Shown one piece after another: positions 7,732-15,645 of a stretch of 42,363 nucleotides of DNA. The stretch's first letter is position 1. Each line of letters begins with the position of its first letter. Under the pieces are notes generated by a model, which was not told the origin of the DNA, did no database searches, and saw only the letters and a list, made by a program, of their open reading frames with translations. A program made the position numbers and the translations under genes. The stretch comes from Porticoccaceae bacterium (lineage in GTDB: Bacteria > Pseudomonadota > Gammaproteobacteria > Pseudomonadales > Porticoccaceae), in assembly GCA_017858295.1 (NCBI GenBank), contig JAFMBU010000001.1, positions 1-42,363 on the forward strand, read 5' to 3'.

Positions 7732-8614
7732 AGCGCAGTGCCTCGATTCGTTCTTCCAATGGTGGATGAGTCATAAATAGTCTCGAGGGTCGCTTTTTCC
7801 AGCCGGAGGAGATACCAAAGGCGGTCATAGTGTCGGGCATCTGATTTTCAACCTGAGCTGCGCTCTCTTGCTGAAGTCTCTGCAGGGCCTTGATCATGGC
7901 ACCGCGTCCCGCCAGTGAGGCGCCCGCCGCATCGGCATAAAATTCACGGCGCCGAGAAAACCACATGACGATAGTAGAGGCGAGAATGCCGAGGAATATC
8001 TCAGCAACAATAGTGGTGATCCAATAGCCCAAACCCAAGCCGCGCTGATTTTTCAGTACCACGCGATCGACAAAAAAACCGATTAGGCGGGCAAAGAACA
8101 TCACAAAGGTGTTAACCACCCCCTGCACCAAACTCAGGGTGATCATATCGCCATTGGCCACATGTCCGATTTCATGGGCCAGTACAGCCTTGGCTTCATC
8201 TCGGTCAAAGCGCGCCAGCAGGCCGGCACTAACAGCCACAAGGGCCTTGTTTCGATTCCAACCGGTGGCAAAGGCATTCGACTGCTGAGCGGGAAAGATA
8301 CCCACTTCAGGCATGCCTATATCGGCCTTCTTGGCCAGTTCTGCCACGGTGCTTACCAACCAGCGCTCTTGTTCATTGGCGGGTTGTTGAATAATTTTTG
8401 TCTTGGTGGACATTTTGGCCATAAATTTGGACAACAGCAGCGAGACAAAGGAGCCGATAAAGCCAAACACCGCACAGAAGATCAACAGTGAGGTTAAATT
8501 GAGATCGACACCATTATCCGCGAGTATGCTGTTGACCCCGAGCAGGCTCAGGGAGATGCTGGCGACAATAATAATTGCCAGGTTGGTCAGTAAAAACAAA
8601 CCTATCCTTAACAC
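7721..8614 (-). CDS. htpX: Membrane zinc metalloprotease HtpX
   Basis: Heat-shock membrane endoprotease (M48B) that degrades misfolded membrane proteins alongside FtsH. The zinc motif HEIGH is at residues 147-151, with the third ligand region in FYADAAGA. Two N-terminal hydrophobic segments (about 5-25 and 47-67) and two after the active site give the usual four-helix topology. It ends HPPLEERIEAL, typical of the family. The start is GTG at 8614, with GAGG 7 bases upstream. A sigma-32-like promoter lies at 8676-8702. At 297 residues the length is normal. Confidence 0.95.
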   Translation of the reverse strand: MLRIGLFLLTNLAIIIVASISLSLLGVNSILADNGVDLNLTSLLIFCAVFGFIGSFVSLLLSKFMAKMSTKTKIIQQPANEQERWLVSTVAELAKKADIGMPEVGIFPAQQSNAFATGWNRNKALVAVSAGLLARFDRDEAKAVLAHEIGHVANGDMITLSLVQGVVNTFVMFFARLIGFFVDRVVLKNQRGLGLGYWITTIVAEIFLGILASTIVMWFSRRREFYADAAGASLAGRGAMIKALQRLQQESAAQVENQMPDTMTAFGISSGWKKRPSRLFMTHPPLEERIEALRFGQ

Positions 8615-8675
8615 GTAAATACCTCATTAGATGGTTGATGGCTGAACTTGATTGCCGGACTGGCTATGTCTGTAT

Positions 8676-8702
8676 ATTTGAGGTCAAAGCCCCAGATTTC
8701 AA
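8676..8702 (-). promoter_or_regulatory. Sigma-32-like heat-shock promoter of htpX
   Basis: On the minus strand TTGAAA (8697-8702) is followed after 13 bases by CCTCAAAT (8676-8683), matching 6 of 8 positions of the heat-shock -10 pattern CCCCATnT with the classic spacing. It sits about 60 bases before the GTG of a gene whose family is heat-inducible. Confidence 0.55.
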
Positions 8703-8802
8703 TGGTGACAAACATTCTATGCCAAAGTGCATGAACAAAGTACCACCTTGAGGGGCAAATGCTCCTTTACTTATAGGTTACAGCGCAGGTATAAACACTG
8801 CT

Positions 8803-9486
8803 ATGCAGGATCATATGAAAATAGACTCAGAGCGCCTAACCGGCAGCACCCAGAGCCACTTAGTGGAATGGTCTGGCATGCTGGTGCAGAGTGCCGTGGT
8901 TGAGCCTTTGGCGCAGCTCTGCCAGCAAGCGACCGAACAGGGTTTTGATCTGCGTCTGTGCAGCAGCTTCCGCAGTTTTGATCGACAGTTAAAAATTTGG
9001 AATCACAAACTCAGTGGGTTGCGTCCGGTCTTAGATGACAGTGGCGCGCGTTTGGATTTGACTCAGATGACAGAGTGGCAGCAGATTCAGGCGGTGATGC
9101 GCTGGTCTGCCCTGCCCGGGGCTTCTCGCCACCACTGGGGAACGGATTTTGATATCTATGATGCCGCTGCAGTGGATGCCGACTATCAGATTCAGCTAGT
9201 GCCTGAAGAAGTTGAGGGCAGCGGTGTGTTTGCGCCATTCCACGATTGGCTAGATAGTTCGGTGTTAGCGGCGGCTGGTTTTTATCGGCCCTATGCAAAG
9301 GACTTGGGCGGTATTGCTCCGGAGCGCTGGCATATCAGTTATAGGCCTGTGGCAGAACATTATGCTGCACAGCTCACCGTGGAGGTGCTTGCCGAACGGC
9401 TCGCCAGTGCAGATATGGTTTACAAAGAAACAGTGCTCAACCATCTGGATGAGCTTTTTCAACGCTATATAAGTGTTAATAATTAA
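8803..9486 (+). CDS. M15 family D,D-/L,D-carboxypeptidase-like metallopeptidase
   Basis: Zinc peptidase of the LAS/VanY type that trims the C-terminal residue of peptidoglycan peptides. The signatures are LRLCSSFRSFDRQLKIW (the S-x-x-R region), SRHHWGTDFDIYD (the SxHxxGxAxD zinc motif) and ERWHIS with the third zinc histidine. The 227-residue protein has no signal peptide or transmembrane segment, unlike exported VanY enzymes, so it may act on recycled muropeptides in the cytoplasm; this is inference. The start is uncertain: ATG 8803 (taken here) or ATG 8815, which has AGGA just upstream and would begin MKIDSERL. The last 40 residues are outside the recognised fold. Confidence 0.85.
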   Translation: MQDHMKIDSERLTGSTQSHLVEWSGMLVQSAVVEPLAQLCQQATEQGFDLRLCSSFRSFDRQLKIWNHKLSGLRPVLDDSGARLDLTQMTEWQQIQAVMRWSALPGASRHHWGTDFDIYDAAAVDADYQIQLVPEEVEGSGVFAPFHDWLDSSVLAAAGFYRPYAKDLGGIAPERWHISYRPVAEHYAAQLTVEVLAERLASADMVYKETVLNHLDELFQRYISVNN

Positions 9487-9525
9487 CTGAATAACCGCCA
9501 AGTGAATAAATAGGAAAAGTAATAG

Positions 9526-10314
9526 ATGATCGCCGACGATCCACTGTGGGAAATGATATGCACTGAAGCACGGCAGACCGCTGCTAAAGAACCTTTGATG
9601 AGCGGGTTTTTTGATGCTGCGATTTTGAGTCATCAGAATTTGACTCAGGCCCTGTGCTTTAATCTGTCTCAACAGTTACACAGCTCGGTCATGTCTGCCG
9701 CAGCGGTTGCAGAGGTTTTGGCTGAGGCCATGGCCAGTGATGGTGCGATCTGTGATGCAGCTCGCACAGATATCCATGCCTGTTTCGATCGTGATCCCGC
9801 CTGCGACAATCATTTTATGCCTATACTTTATTTCAAGGGTTTTCAGGCTTTGCAGCTTTATAGAGTAGCTCACTGGTTGTGGCTTCAAGGGCGCAACCAT
9901 TTGGCGCTCTATCTTCAGAGCCAAATATCCGAGGTGTTTGCTGTGGATATTCACCCCGGAGCGCAAATCGGCAGTGGCATTATGATCGACCACGCCAGCG
10001 GGTTGGTCATAGGAGAAACCGCCATTGTCGGCAACGACGTGTCTATATTGCACTCCGTGACACTGGGGGGCAGTGGCTGCATTAAAGGCAGTCGCCACCC
10101 AACCATTGGCAATGGTGTGATGATTTCCGCCGGGGCCAAAATTCTTGGCAATGTGATGGTCGGCGACGGCGTTAAAATTGGTGCCGGTAGTTTGGTACTT
10201 GAGTCGGTGCCGCCCCATGTCACAGTAGCTGGCGTACCGGCCAAGATTGTCGGCGCGCCGAGAGAAGCGGCGCCTGCTCTGGAAATGGATCAGTACTTGA
10301 GTGACAGCCCTTAG
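9526..10314 (+). CDS. cysE: Serine O-acetyltransferase, first of two paralogues
   Basis: Makes O-acetylserine from serine and acetyl-CoA for cysteine synthesis. The N-terminal helical SATase domain (about 1-140) ends in LYFKGFQALQLYRVAHWLW, followed by a left-handed beta-helix of hexapeptide repeats with DIHPGAQIG, IDHASGLVIGET and the catalytic RHP. The Asp-His pair of IDHASG and the Arg-His of SRHPTI that act in catalysis and cysteine feedback are kept, but two positions near the active site differ from the norm: GGSGC instead of GGTGK, and GSRHPT instead of GDRHPK. The C-terminus ends in SDSP and lacks the terminal Ile tail that docks into CysK in E. coli. The start at 9526 has an AGGAAAAG ribosome site. 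A second paralogue lies at 19161-20012. Confidence 0.92.
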   Translation: MIADDPLWEMICTEARQTAAKEPLMSGFFDAAILSHQNLTQALCFNLSQQLHSSVMSAAAVAEVLAEAMASDGAICDAARTDIHACFDRDPACDNHFMPILYFKGFQALQLYRVAHWLWLQGRNHLALYLQSQISEVFAVDIHPGAQIGSGIMIDHASGLVIGETAIVGNDVSILHSVTLGGSGCIKGSRHPTIGNGVMISAGAKILGNVMVGDGVKIGAGSLVLESVPPHVTVAGVPAKIVGAPREAAPALEMDQYLSDSP

Positions 10315-10393
10315 CGAGAAAGCTAAAAAGGCTGTGATAAAAGAGCACAGGAGATATAGCTAGGCCGTCGCACTACAACCAGGAGGTTGAATA

Positions 10394-10885
10394 ATGACCG
10401 ACAAGGATTTGCCTAAAAGTCAGACGGAAGGAAACCCTGAGACGGATGTCTTTGATTTGGTGTTTCGCGGTGAGATTGTCCAGGGCAATAGTCTAGAAGA
10501 GGTTAAGCGGCGCGTTGCCGCCAGTTTTAATCTAGACCCCGCCGCCGCTGACCAGCTCTTTTCAGGAACGCCAGTGCGGCTTAAACGCAGCGTCGATAAA
10601 GTGACCGCCGAGCGTCTTCTGCAGCGCTTAAATGATGTTGGCGCGATTGCAGTGATAGTGCCTAATTCACCAGAAACTGAACCTACTCAGCAGGATCCAT
10701 TGTCTCTAGCGCCCCTGGGCAGTAATGTCACTGATGGTGCTGAAAAGGGAAAGGCGAAAGCGGTATTTTCGGCTTCGCTGGATCATCTCAGTCTCGAGCC
10801 TGTTGGAACCAGAATGGTTAAAGAGACTGAAGTGCCGCCGGTGAAAACGCTCGATCTTGATACCTCAAAATTCTCACTTGAGTAG
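10394..10885 (+). CDS. Conserved-looking protein of unknown function, 163 residues
   Basis: I do not recognise a named family. Residues about 18-95 form a compact unit (FDLVFRGEIVQG, then LFSGTPVRLKRSVD and AERLLQRLNDVGAIAVIV), a pattern I associate with an N-terminal module found in some proteobacterial membrane or zinc-ribbon proteins, apparently a small alpha/beta domain. The remaining 65 residues are polar and low in structure, ending in a repeated SLEP/SLAP theme. No signal peptide, no membrane segment, no catalytic motif. The ATG at 10394 has a perfect AGGAGG 7 bases upstream, so it is well translated. It is 79 bases downstream of cysE and convergent with the next gene, with a 12-base gap. 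Confidence 0.7.
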   Translation: MTDKDLPKSQTEGNPETDVFDLVFRGEIVQGNSLEEVKRRVAASFNLDPAAADQLFSGTPVRLKRSVDKVTAERLLQRLNDVGAIAVIVPNSPETEPTQQDPLSLAPLGSNVTDGAEKGKAKAVFSASLDHLSLEPVGTRMVKETEVPPVKTLDLDTSKFSLE

Positions 10886-10897
10886 TTCAAAGAGCTT

Positions 10898-12097
10898 TTA
10901 GAGACAGATTGTCGCCAGATGCTGAATCTGTTTTTCGAGCAACATTTGGCGCCCTTCAGGAAAACCCTGTAAGACAAAACAATTCTCTTTAAACGGCAGA
11001 AAGCGGGCGATCGACGATAACTGTTCTATATCAAACTCTGTCGATTGCACGGCAATTGTGTCTTTCTCAAGTTCATCGGCGAGGCTGGCGGTAGCACTTT
11101 TTAGTTTGTCGAGGCCTTCGTGGTGACGGAACAGTGGTGCCGACTGCAGGTTGTCACTGCACAGCGCCCAGCAGATTTCTAGGTCAATCCCCAGTTCTTC
11201 TGAGAGCCGCTCAAGCACCTGTTGCAGGGAGTAGATCGCCATTAGGCATATAAGTAAGTGCTGCTTCGATACCTGGGTCGAGCGAATATAAAAATTGATG
11301 CTACCACTGCCACCCTCAATGCGCTGGCCAGCGTAGAGCTCTAATGTTCGCAGTGTGCAGTAATCAATTTTTTCAAATAGTTGGGTCAAATTTTGGCGGT
11401 TGAGCTGACTCTCGAGGCGATGTCGATTCTTGATTGTTGCGGTAATCAGTGAGCAGTAATAGCCGGTATCCGAAAGTCCCTCATCGCTGCTTGTTGAAAG
11501 CAGCGGCTGCAGGCGCAGTTCTAATGAAGCCATTTCGTCGTCGAGGCTTTCAGAGCTGCCGGGCAGACGGTTGGTCAGCATTCGCAGGCGTCGGGACAGT
11601 TGCTCGGCAAAGCGGAAACAGCCATAGCAGCTAAGCAATGTGAAAACCGCCCACATTAGCAACCAGTTGCTGACCACTTGGCTGTGGCGCTGTTGGATAG
11701 CCTGACTGTCGACGCTGATCAGTACTTTGCCGGCCTGGGTGTCCTGAAGCGCGATATTGCGACTGAAGCTGACCGCTATAGCGGTCTCTGGTACTGGCTT
11801 TTTGCTCTGTGCTACCAGCTGACCGCCTATATCATAGACACTGGCATCGAGGATGATTGGATCTTCGGTAACATTCTGCAGAGCCACCTGAATACTGATA
11901 CTGTCGCCGTTAAACAGGGGGCCACGAACCAGTTCAACCAGTTGGTTGATGGTTAGATCGCCTTTTTCTTGCAGCGTTTCTTGGCTCAACTTGCTGGCGT
12001 GACTGGTTAGCAGGGCCCAGCCACATAGGCCGAAAAGTAGGCAGGCGGACAGTGCCAGTGCGGGTATTTTTTTAGCCAGGGAGTATTGGCGGTGCAT
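10898..12097 (-). CDS. AhpA/YtjB (SMP) family membrane protein
   Basis: A 399-residue inner-membrane protein transcribed divergently from serB, the same arrangement as ytjB (smp)/serB in E. coli and its counterpart in Pseudomonas. It has an N-terminal transmembrane segment (about 10-32, IPALALSACLLFGLCGWALL), a periplasmic sensor-like domain (about 33-145, with LVELVRGPLFNGDSISIQ and ASVYDIGGQLVAQS), a second membrane helix (about 145-165) and a cytoplasmic C-terminal half rich in leucine helices. The layout resembles a sensor without a kinase or cyclase domain. Family function is not established. The assignment is from context plus topology. Confidence 0.72.
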   Translation of the reverse strand: MHRQYSLAKKIPALALSACLLFGLCGWALLTSHASKLSQETLQEKGDLTINQLVELVRGPLFNGDSISIQVALQNVTEDPIILDASVYDIGGQLVAQSKKPVPETAIAVSFSRNIALQDTQAGKVLISVDSQAIQQRHSQVVSNWLLMWAVFTLLSCYGCFRFAEQLSRRLRMLTNRLPGSSESLDDEMASLELRLQPLLSTSSDEGLSDTGYYCSLITATIKNRHRLESQLNRQNLTQLFEKIDYCTLRTLELYAGQRIEGGSGSINFYIRSTQVSKQHLLICLMAIYSLQQVLERLSEELGIDLEICWALCSDNLQSAPLFRHHEGLDKLKSATASLADELEKDTIAVQSTEFDIEQLSSIARFLPFKENCFVLQGFPEGRQMLLEKQIQHLATICL

Positions 12098-12168
12098 CCC
12101 GAAGTCCTTAAAAAGAGCCTGATTGAAATATATTTGCCGCGCATTCTATCCTATTGCTCAGGCTTTTA

Positions 12169-12174
12169 TATAAT
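12169..12174 (+). promoter_or_regulatory. Probable -10 element of serB promoter
   Basis: A perfect TATAAT at 12169-12174 in the 108-base divergent gap, about 31 bases before the serB GTG. No good -35 hexamer stands 16-18 bases upstream, so the promoter is inferred from the -10 alone. Confidence 0.45.
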
Positions 12175-12205
12175 AGCGCCCTTAAAATAACTATGGCCAC
12201 AATCT

Positions 12206-13426
12206 GTGAAGCAACTATTTCTGATTAATGTGTGGGGGCAAGACAAGCCTGGTGTCACTCGTGTTGTGACTGAGGTGTTGTCCACCTTCGAGGTTACTGT
12301 GCTCGATATTGGTCAGGCGGTGATTCACGACCAGCTCAATTTGGGTATTCTCGCGGCAGTGCCGGCCAGTAAAGATTCGGAGGCCTTAGTCAAGGCTGTA
12401 CAGCGCAGCCTGCTGGCTCTTGAGATGCAGGTGATGTTCTCGCCAATCACTGAGCAGCGCTACCAAAGCTGGGTCGCCCAGCAGGGCAAGGCGCGCTATA
12501 TAGTGACACTGCTAGCGCGCAAAATTGAGCCTGAGCACTTAGCGGCTGTGGCCACAGTGACCAGCGAATACGACCTTAATATTGATAAGATTGTGCGCCT
12601 TTCCGGGCGTATGGAGCTCGACGAAAGTGAGCAGTTGGGACGTGCCTGCGTGGAATTCTCCGTCCGTGGCGAGCCCAAGGATGCGGTGCAGTTTAAGAGC
12701 GCGCTGCTGGAGTTGGCCAGTCAATATGATATTGACATCGCCTATCAGGAAGACAATATCTTTCGTCGCAATCGCCGGTTAGTGGTATTTGATATGGACT
12801 CCACGCTGATCGATGCTGAGGTAATTGATGAGCTGGCCCATGAGGCCGGTGTCGGCGATCAGGTTGCTGCAATTACCGAGGCGGCGATGCAGGGTGAGAT
12901 CGACTTTAAAGCCAGCTTTACTCAGCGCATGGCGCTGCTCAAGGGATTAGATGCCAGTGTGTTGCAATCGGTGGCCGAGCGCCTGCGCTTAAACGAAGGT
13001 GCTGAGCACCTTATTTCGACACTGAAAAAGCTCGGTTTTAAAACCGCCATTGTCTCTGGAGGTTTCACCTTTTTTGGCGAGTACTTGCAGCAGCGTCTTG
13101 GTGTTGACTATGTCTATGCCAATCAGCTGGATGTTGAAGATGGGCTGGTAACCGGCCGGGTAACAGGTGAAATTATTGACGGTCAGCGCAAGGCTGAGTT
13201 GCTGCGTCAAATCGCCGAGCGGGAAGGTCTGATGCTGCAGCAGGTAATTGCAGTGGGAGATGGAGCCAATGACCTGCCGATGCTTAGCATCGCTGGTCTG
13301 GGTATCGCTTTTCGTGCCAAGCCTCTGGTCAAGGCCTCAGCTAAGCAGTCCATCTCCAATCTGGGCTTGGATGGCATTCTCTACCTGCTCGGATACAGTG
13401 ATAAAGATACGCTTATTCTTGATTGA
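12206..13426 (+). CDS. serB: Phosphoserine phosphatase
   Basis: Last step of serine biosynthesis. At 406 residues it is the long Pseudomonas-type SerB with two N-terminal ACT-like regulatory regions (about 1-85 and 95-180) followed by the HAD phosphatase domain. The catalytic motif DMDST is at 196-200, motif II is IVSGGFTFF, and motif III is AVGDGANDLPML. The start is GTG at 12206 (MKQLFLINVWGQDKPG); no clear ribosome site precedes it and the predicted leader is only about 25 bases. Neighbours match Pseudomonas, where serB sits between an AhpA-type gene and fimX. Confidence 0.96.
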   Translation: MKQLFLINVWGQDKPGVTRVVTEVLSTFEVTVLDIGQAVIHDQLNLGILAAVPASKDSEALVKAVQRSLLALEMQVMFSPITEQRYQSWVAQQGKARYIVTLLARKIEPEHLAAVATVTSEYDLNIDKIVRLSGRMELDESEQLGRACVEFSVRGEPKDAVQFKSALLELASQYDIDIAYQEDNIFRRNRRLVVFDMDSTLIDAEVIDELAHEAGVGDQVAAITEAAMQGEIDFKASFTQRMALLKGLDASVLQSVAERLRLNEGAEHLISTLKKLGFKTAIVSGGFTFFGEYLQQRLGVDYVYANQLDVEDGLVTGRVTGEIIDGQRKAELLRQIAEREGLMLQQVIAVGDGANDLPMLSIAGLGIAFRAKPLVKASAKQSISNLGLDGILYLLGYSDKDTLILD

Positions 13427-13451
13427 AGCAGGTAAAGATCAGCTTGTGGTA

Positions 13452-15569
13452 TCAGGGCCCCTCTGAGAAATCGTAGTCCATGGTAAACGATGGCTCGTTA
13501 ATATAGTGGCCCTGAATATATTGCACACCCTGTTGCCAGAGTAGGGGAATAATAGTGGCTGTCTCGACAAAGGGTACGATCACATCGACGCCGGTTCCGG
13601 TCATGCCACCCATAATATTTTGGAATTCTTCTTTTCCTTGCGTGGCCTTTTCTTGAGCCGCTTTGCCTTGATCCGTATTGGCTAGCTTCTCAACTATTAC
13701 GCGATCCACTTTAACAAAGTCAGCTTTGATTCGTTCTAAAATTTTCAGGGGGTTAATGGCGAGGCCAAAATTGCTGATGCCCACTTGCCCATGAGCCTTT
13801 TTCATTTCCTCACAGAGCGCTGCGGCCTGATTTAGATAGCGTACTGCATCGATTTCACACAATTGAAAAATGAGTGTATTAGCGGGCAGTTTTGACGTGC
13901 TGAGGGCTTTTTTCAGCCAGGGCAAAAACGCTGTATTGGCAAAGGATTGGGCGCTGATATTAATAAATAACTGGGTCTCAGGATTGGTCTTGAGCTTTTC
14001 AGTCAGTGAGTTGAGAGCTTCACTTATTACCCAGCGGTCCACTTCAGCGGCAATCTCGGATTTAAATAGATTGGCGATAAAGTCCTCGGGTATTTCGCTG
14101 GCTGGGACATCCTTTTTAATGCCCAAGATAACTTCGTAGTACTCCTTGCCACTGCCGCCATCTATGAGTGCCACTATGGGTTGATAGCGAATTGAGAAAG
14201 CGCCTTTGTTGAGCAGGTTCTTGGCGGTGATAACCACTGCCTCAGTTTTTGAAATATCGTCCGAGTGAATATCCGGGATATAAAACTTAGCGCCGTTGCC
14301 GAGACTATTCTGCTCTCGCAATTGGGCAATAGCTTCTTCACTGCGCTCGAGGCCGCGCTCAACCGAAGGTACATTTTCATTGAGACCGGTGATGCCAATT
14401 GACGTAGTCAGGGAGAAGGTTTCATCCTCTATATCAAAAACCTGCTGGCCGATTTGCTGGCAGATATCCGCCGCCAGTTCTACAACCTTTTCCTCTGTAG
14501 TATCTGGTAGCACTATGACAAAACAGTTTTCTGAGATCCTGCCGCAGTCGAGATTGTGATCAAACAACTGCACGATAAACATCACCAGTGAATGGGCGAT
14601 TTTCTCGGCTTTGGCTATACCTAGGTCTTCCTTGAGTTGGCTAAATCGGTCTGCTTGGATGTTGAGTAACATGCAGTCCTGACCACTCTGCACCGAGCGG
14701 CTGATGCCTCGACTGATTAGCTCATAGACTAGGTGGGGTTGTATGGCGCTGTATTCGGTAGTTTTCTGTTGCTCGCTATGATCCATGCTGGCATCAAATA
14801 GCTTGTCTTTATTGATGGTAAATTGCAGTGCTGGTTCGGCATCGTATTGAATTTGGTGGATCTCAAGGAACGCGTCAGCCTCTTTACCATCCGCGTCCAC
14901 TGTTTTGATCACGGCTTCAAAAGGTACAAGCTCGTCAGAACTATGTAGGGGTGCCATATAGGCTTTTAACTTCTCTCGATCCCGAGCACCTATATTGTCT
15001 ATAACCGGCATGCAGAGCATCTCATCTACATGGCTAAAGCCAAAGATGTTGGCGCAGGCGTCATTGCCATAGACATAGACACCCTCCTTAACGATGGCGA
15101 TGGGAAAGCGCGAAATATCCATAAGGTGCTGGGCGCGCTTTTCTGCCACCGAAAGCTTGCGCTCCCACTCTCTGGACTGACGTCGCTCATAGACGCTGCG
15201 CAATGAACGCTGCACAACCTTAATCAGGTGTTGGTCTTGGTCTTCAACTACAACATCAACGGCTCCAAGGCGCATCCCTTCGATCACCTTTTTGGGATTG
15301 TATTCTTGGCTGATTAGGATCACCGGTAAATCTCTCTCGGCCCGGCGTATGCGCTGAAATATATTTTGTATCGGAACCCTAGTGTAATCCTGGGCGGCGA
15401 GTAATAGATCCCAGTTGCGCATGGAGATGGTTTTTTGTAGTTGCTCTTCATTGGTTGCCAGCTTGGCTTCGACGACAAAATCGGCGCTGCGTAAAATGCT
15501 GATAAAACGGTTTGCCTCATCATTGGATTTGTCGACGATTAAAATATGCAGTGGTTCATTTGAACGCAT
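13452..15569 (-). CDS. fimX: FimX-like degenerate REC-PAS-GGDEF-EAL protein
   Basis: In Pseudomonas FimX binds c-di-GMP through an inactive EAL domain and controls type IV pilus assembly at the pole. This 705-residue protein has the same layout: a receiver-like domain (about 5-125) lacking the phospho-acceptor (DLLLAAQD in place of DLxLLD), a PAS domain (about 145-265), a GGDEF domain in which the signature is replaced (GRISENCF), and an EAL domain in which EAL reads EVI (YYEVILGI) and the loop motif reads SNFGLAI. It should therefore neither make nor cleave c-di-GMP. The end matches the FimX tail (VIVPFVET, LLWQQGVQYIQGHY, MDYDF). Its position next to serB agrees with Pseudomonas. A threefold 15-bp repeat at 13629-13673 encodes a short QxK-rich insertion in the EAL domain. 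Confidence 0.87.
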   Translation of the reverse strand: MRSNEPLHILIVDKSNDEANRFISILRSADFVVEAKLATNEEQLQKTISMRNWDLLLAAQDYTRVPIQNIFQRIRRAERDLPVILISQEYNPKKVIEGMRLGAVDVVVEDQDQHLIKVVQRSLRSVYERRQSREWERKLSVAEKRAQHLMDISRFPIAIVKEGVYVYGNDACANIFGFSHVDEMLCMPVIDNIGARDREKLKAYMAPLHSSDELVPFEAVIKTVDADGKEADAFLEIHQIQYDAEPALQFTINKDKLFDASMDHSEQQKTTEYSAIQPHLVYELISRGISRSVQSGQDCMLLNIQADRFSQLKEDLGIAKAEKIAHSLVMFIVQLFDHNLDCGRISENCFVIVLPDTTEEKVVELAADICQQIGQQVFDIEDETFSLTTSIGITGLNENVPSVERGLERSEEAIAQLREQNSLGNGAKFYIPDIHSDDISKTEAVVITAKNLLNKGAFSIRYQPIVALIDGGSGKEYYEVILGIKKDVPASEIPEDFIANLFKSEIAAEVDRWVISEALNSLTEKLKTNPETQLFINISAQSFANTAFLPWLKKALSTSKLPANTLIFQLCEIDAVRYLNQAAALCEEMKKAHGQVGISNFGLAINPLKILERIKADFVKVDRVIVEKLANTDQGKAAQEKATQGKEEFQNIMGGMTGTGVDVIVPFVETATIIPLLWQQGVQYIQGHYINEPSFTMDYDFSEGP
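13629..13673 (-). repeat. Three in-frame 15-bp tandem repeats inside fimX
   Basis: Three consecutive 15-base units on the minus strand encode the pentapeptides DQGKA, AQEKA and TQGKE at residues 633-647, just after the KVDRVIVEKLAN strand and helix of the EAL domain. The units share xCAAGxxAAxGxx but have drifted, so the duplication is not brand new. Confidence 0.75.
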
Positions 15570-15614
15570 AAAAATACTTCTTCCTTGGGGTTTTGATTAG
15601 CTCTAATAACAGGG

Positions 15615-15642
15615 CTCTAAACGCAAGCCTCTAAACGTAAGC
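15615..15642. repeat. 14-bp tandem duplication between fimX and its upstream neighbour
   Basis: Two copies of CTCTAAACGYAAGC (15615-15628 and 15629-15642), followed by a partial copy CTCTTAAC that contains the stop codon of the upstream minus-strand gene. They occupy most of the 76-base gap. Confidence 0.7.
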
Positions 15643-15645
15643 CTC

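Noticed and set aside
9676..10218. A 180-codon open frame antisense to the first cysE, overlapping another of 97 codons.
   Set aside because: It mirrors the codon pattern of cysE, has no ribosome site or recognisable motif, and cysE is strongly supported on the opposite strand.
12154..12159. TTGCTC as the -35 of the serB promoter.
   Set aside because: Only 9 bases separate it from TATAAT, too short for sigma-70.
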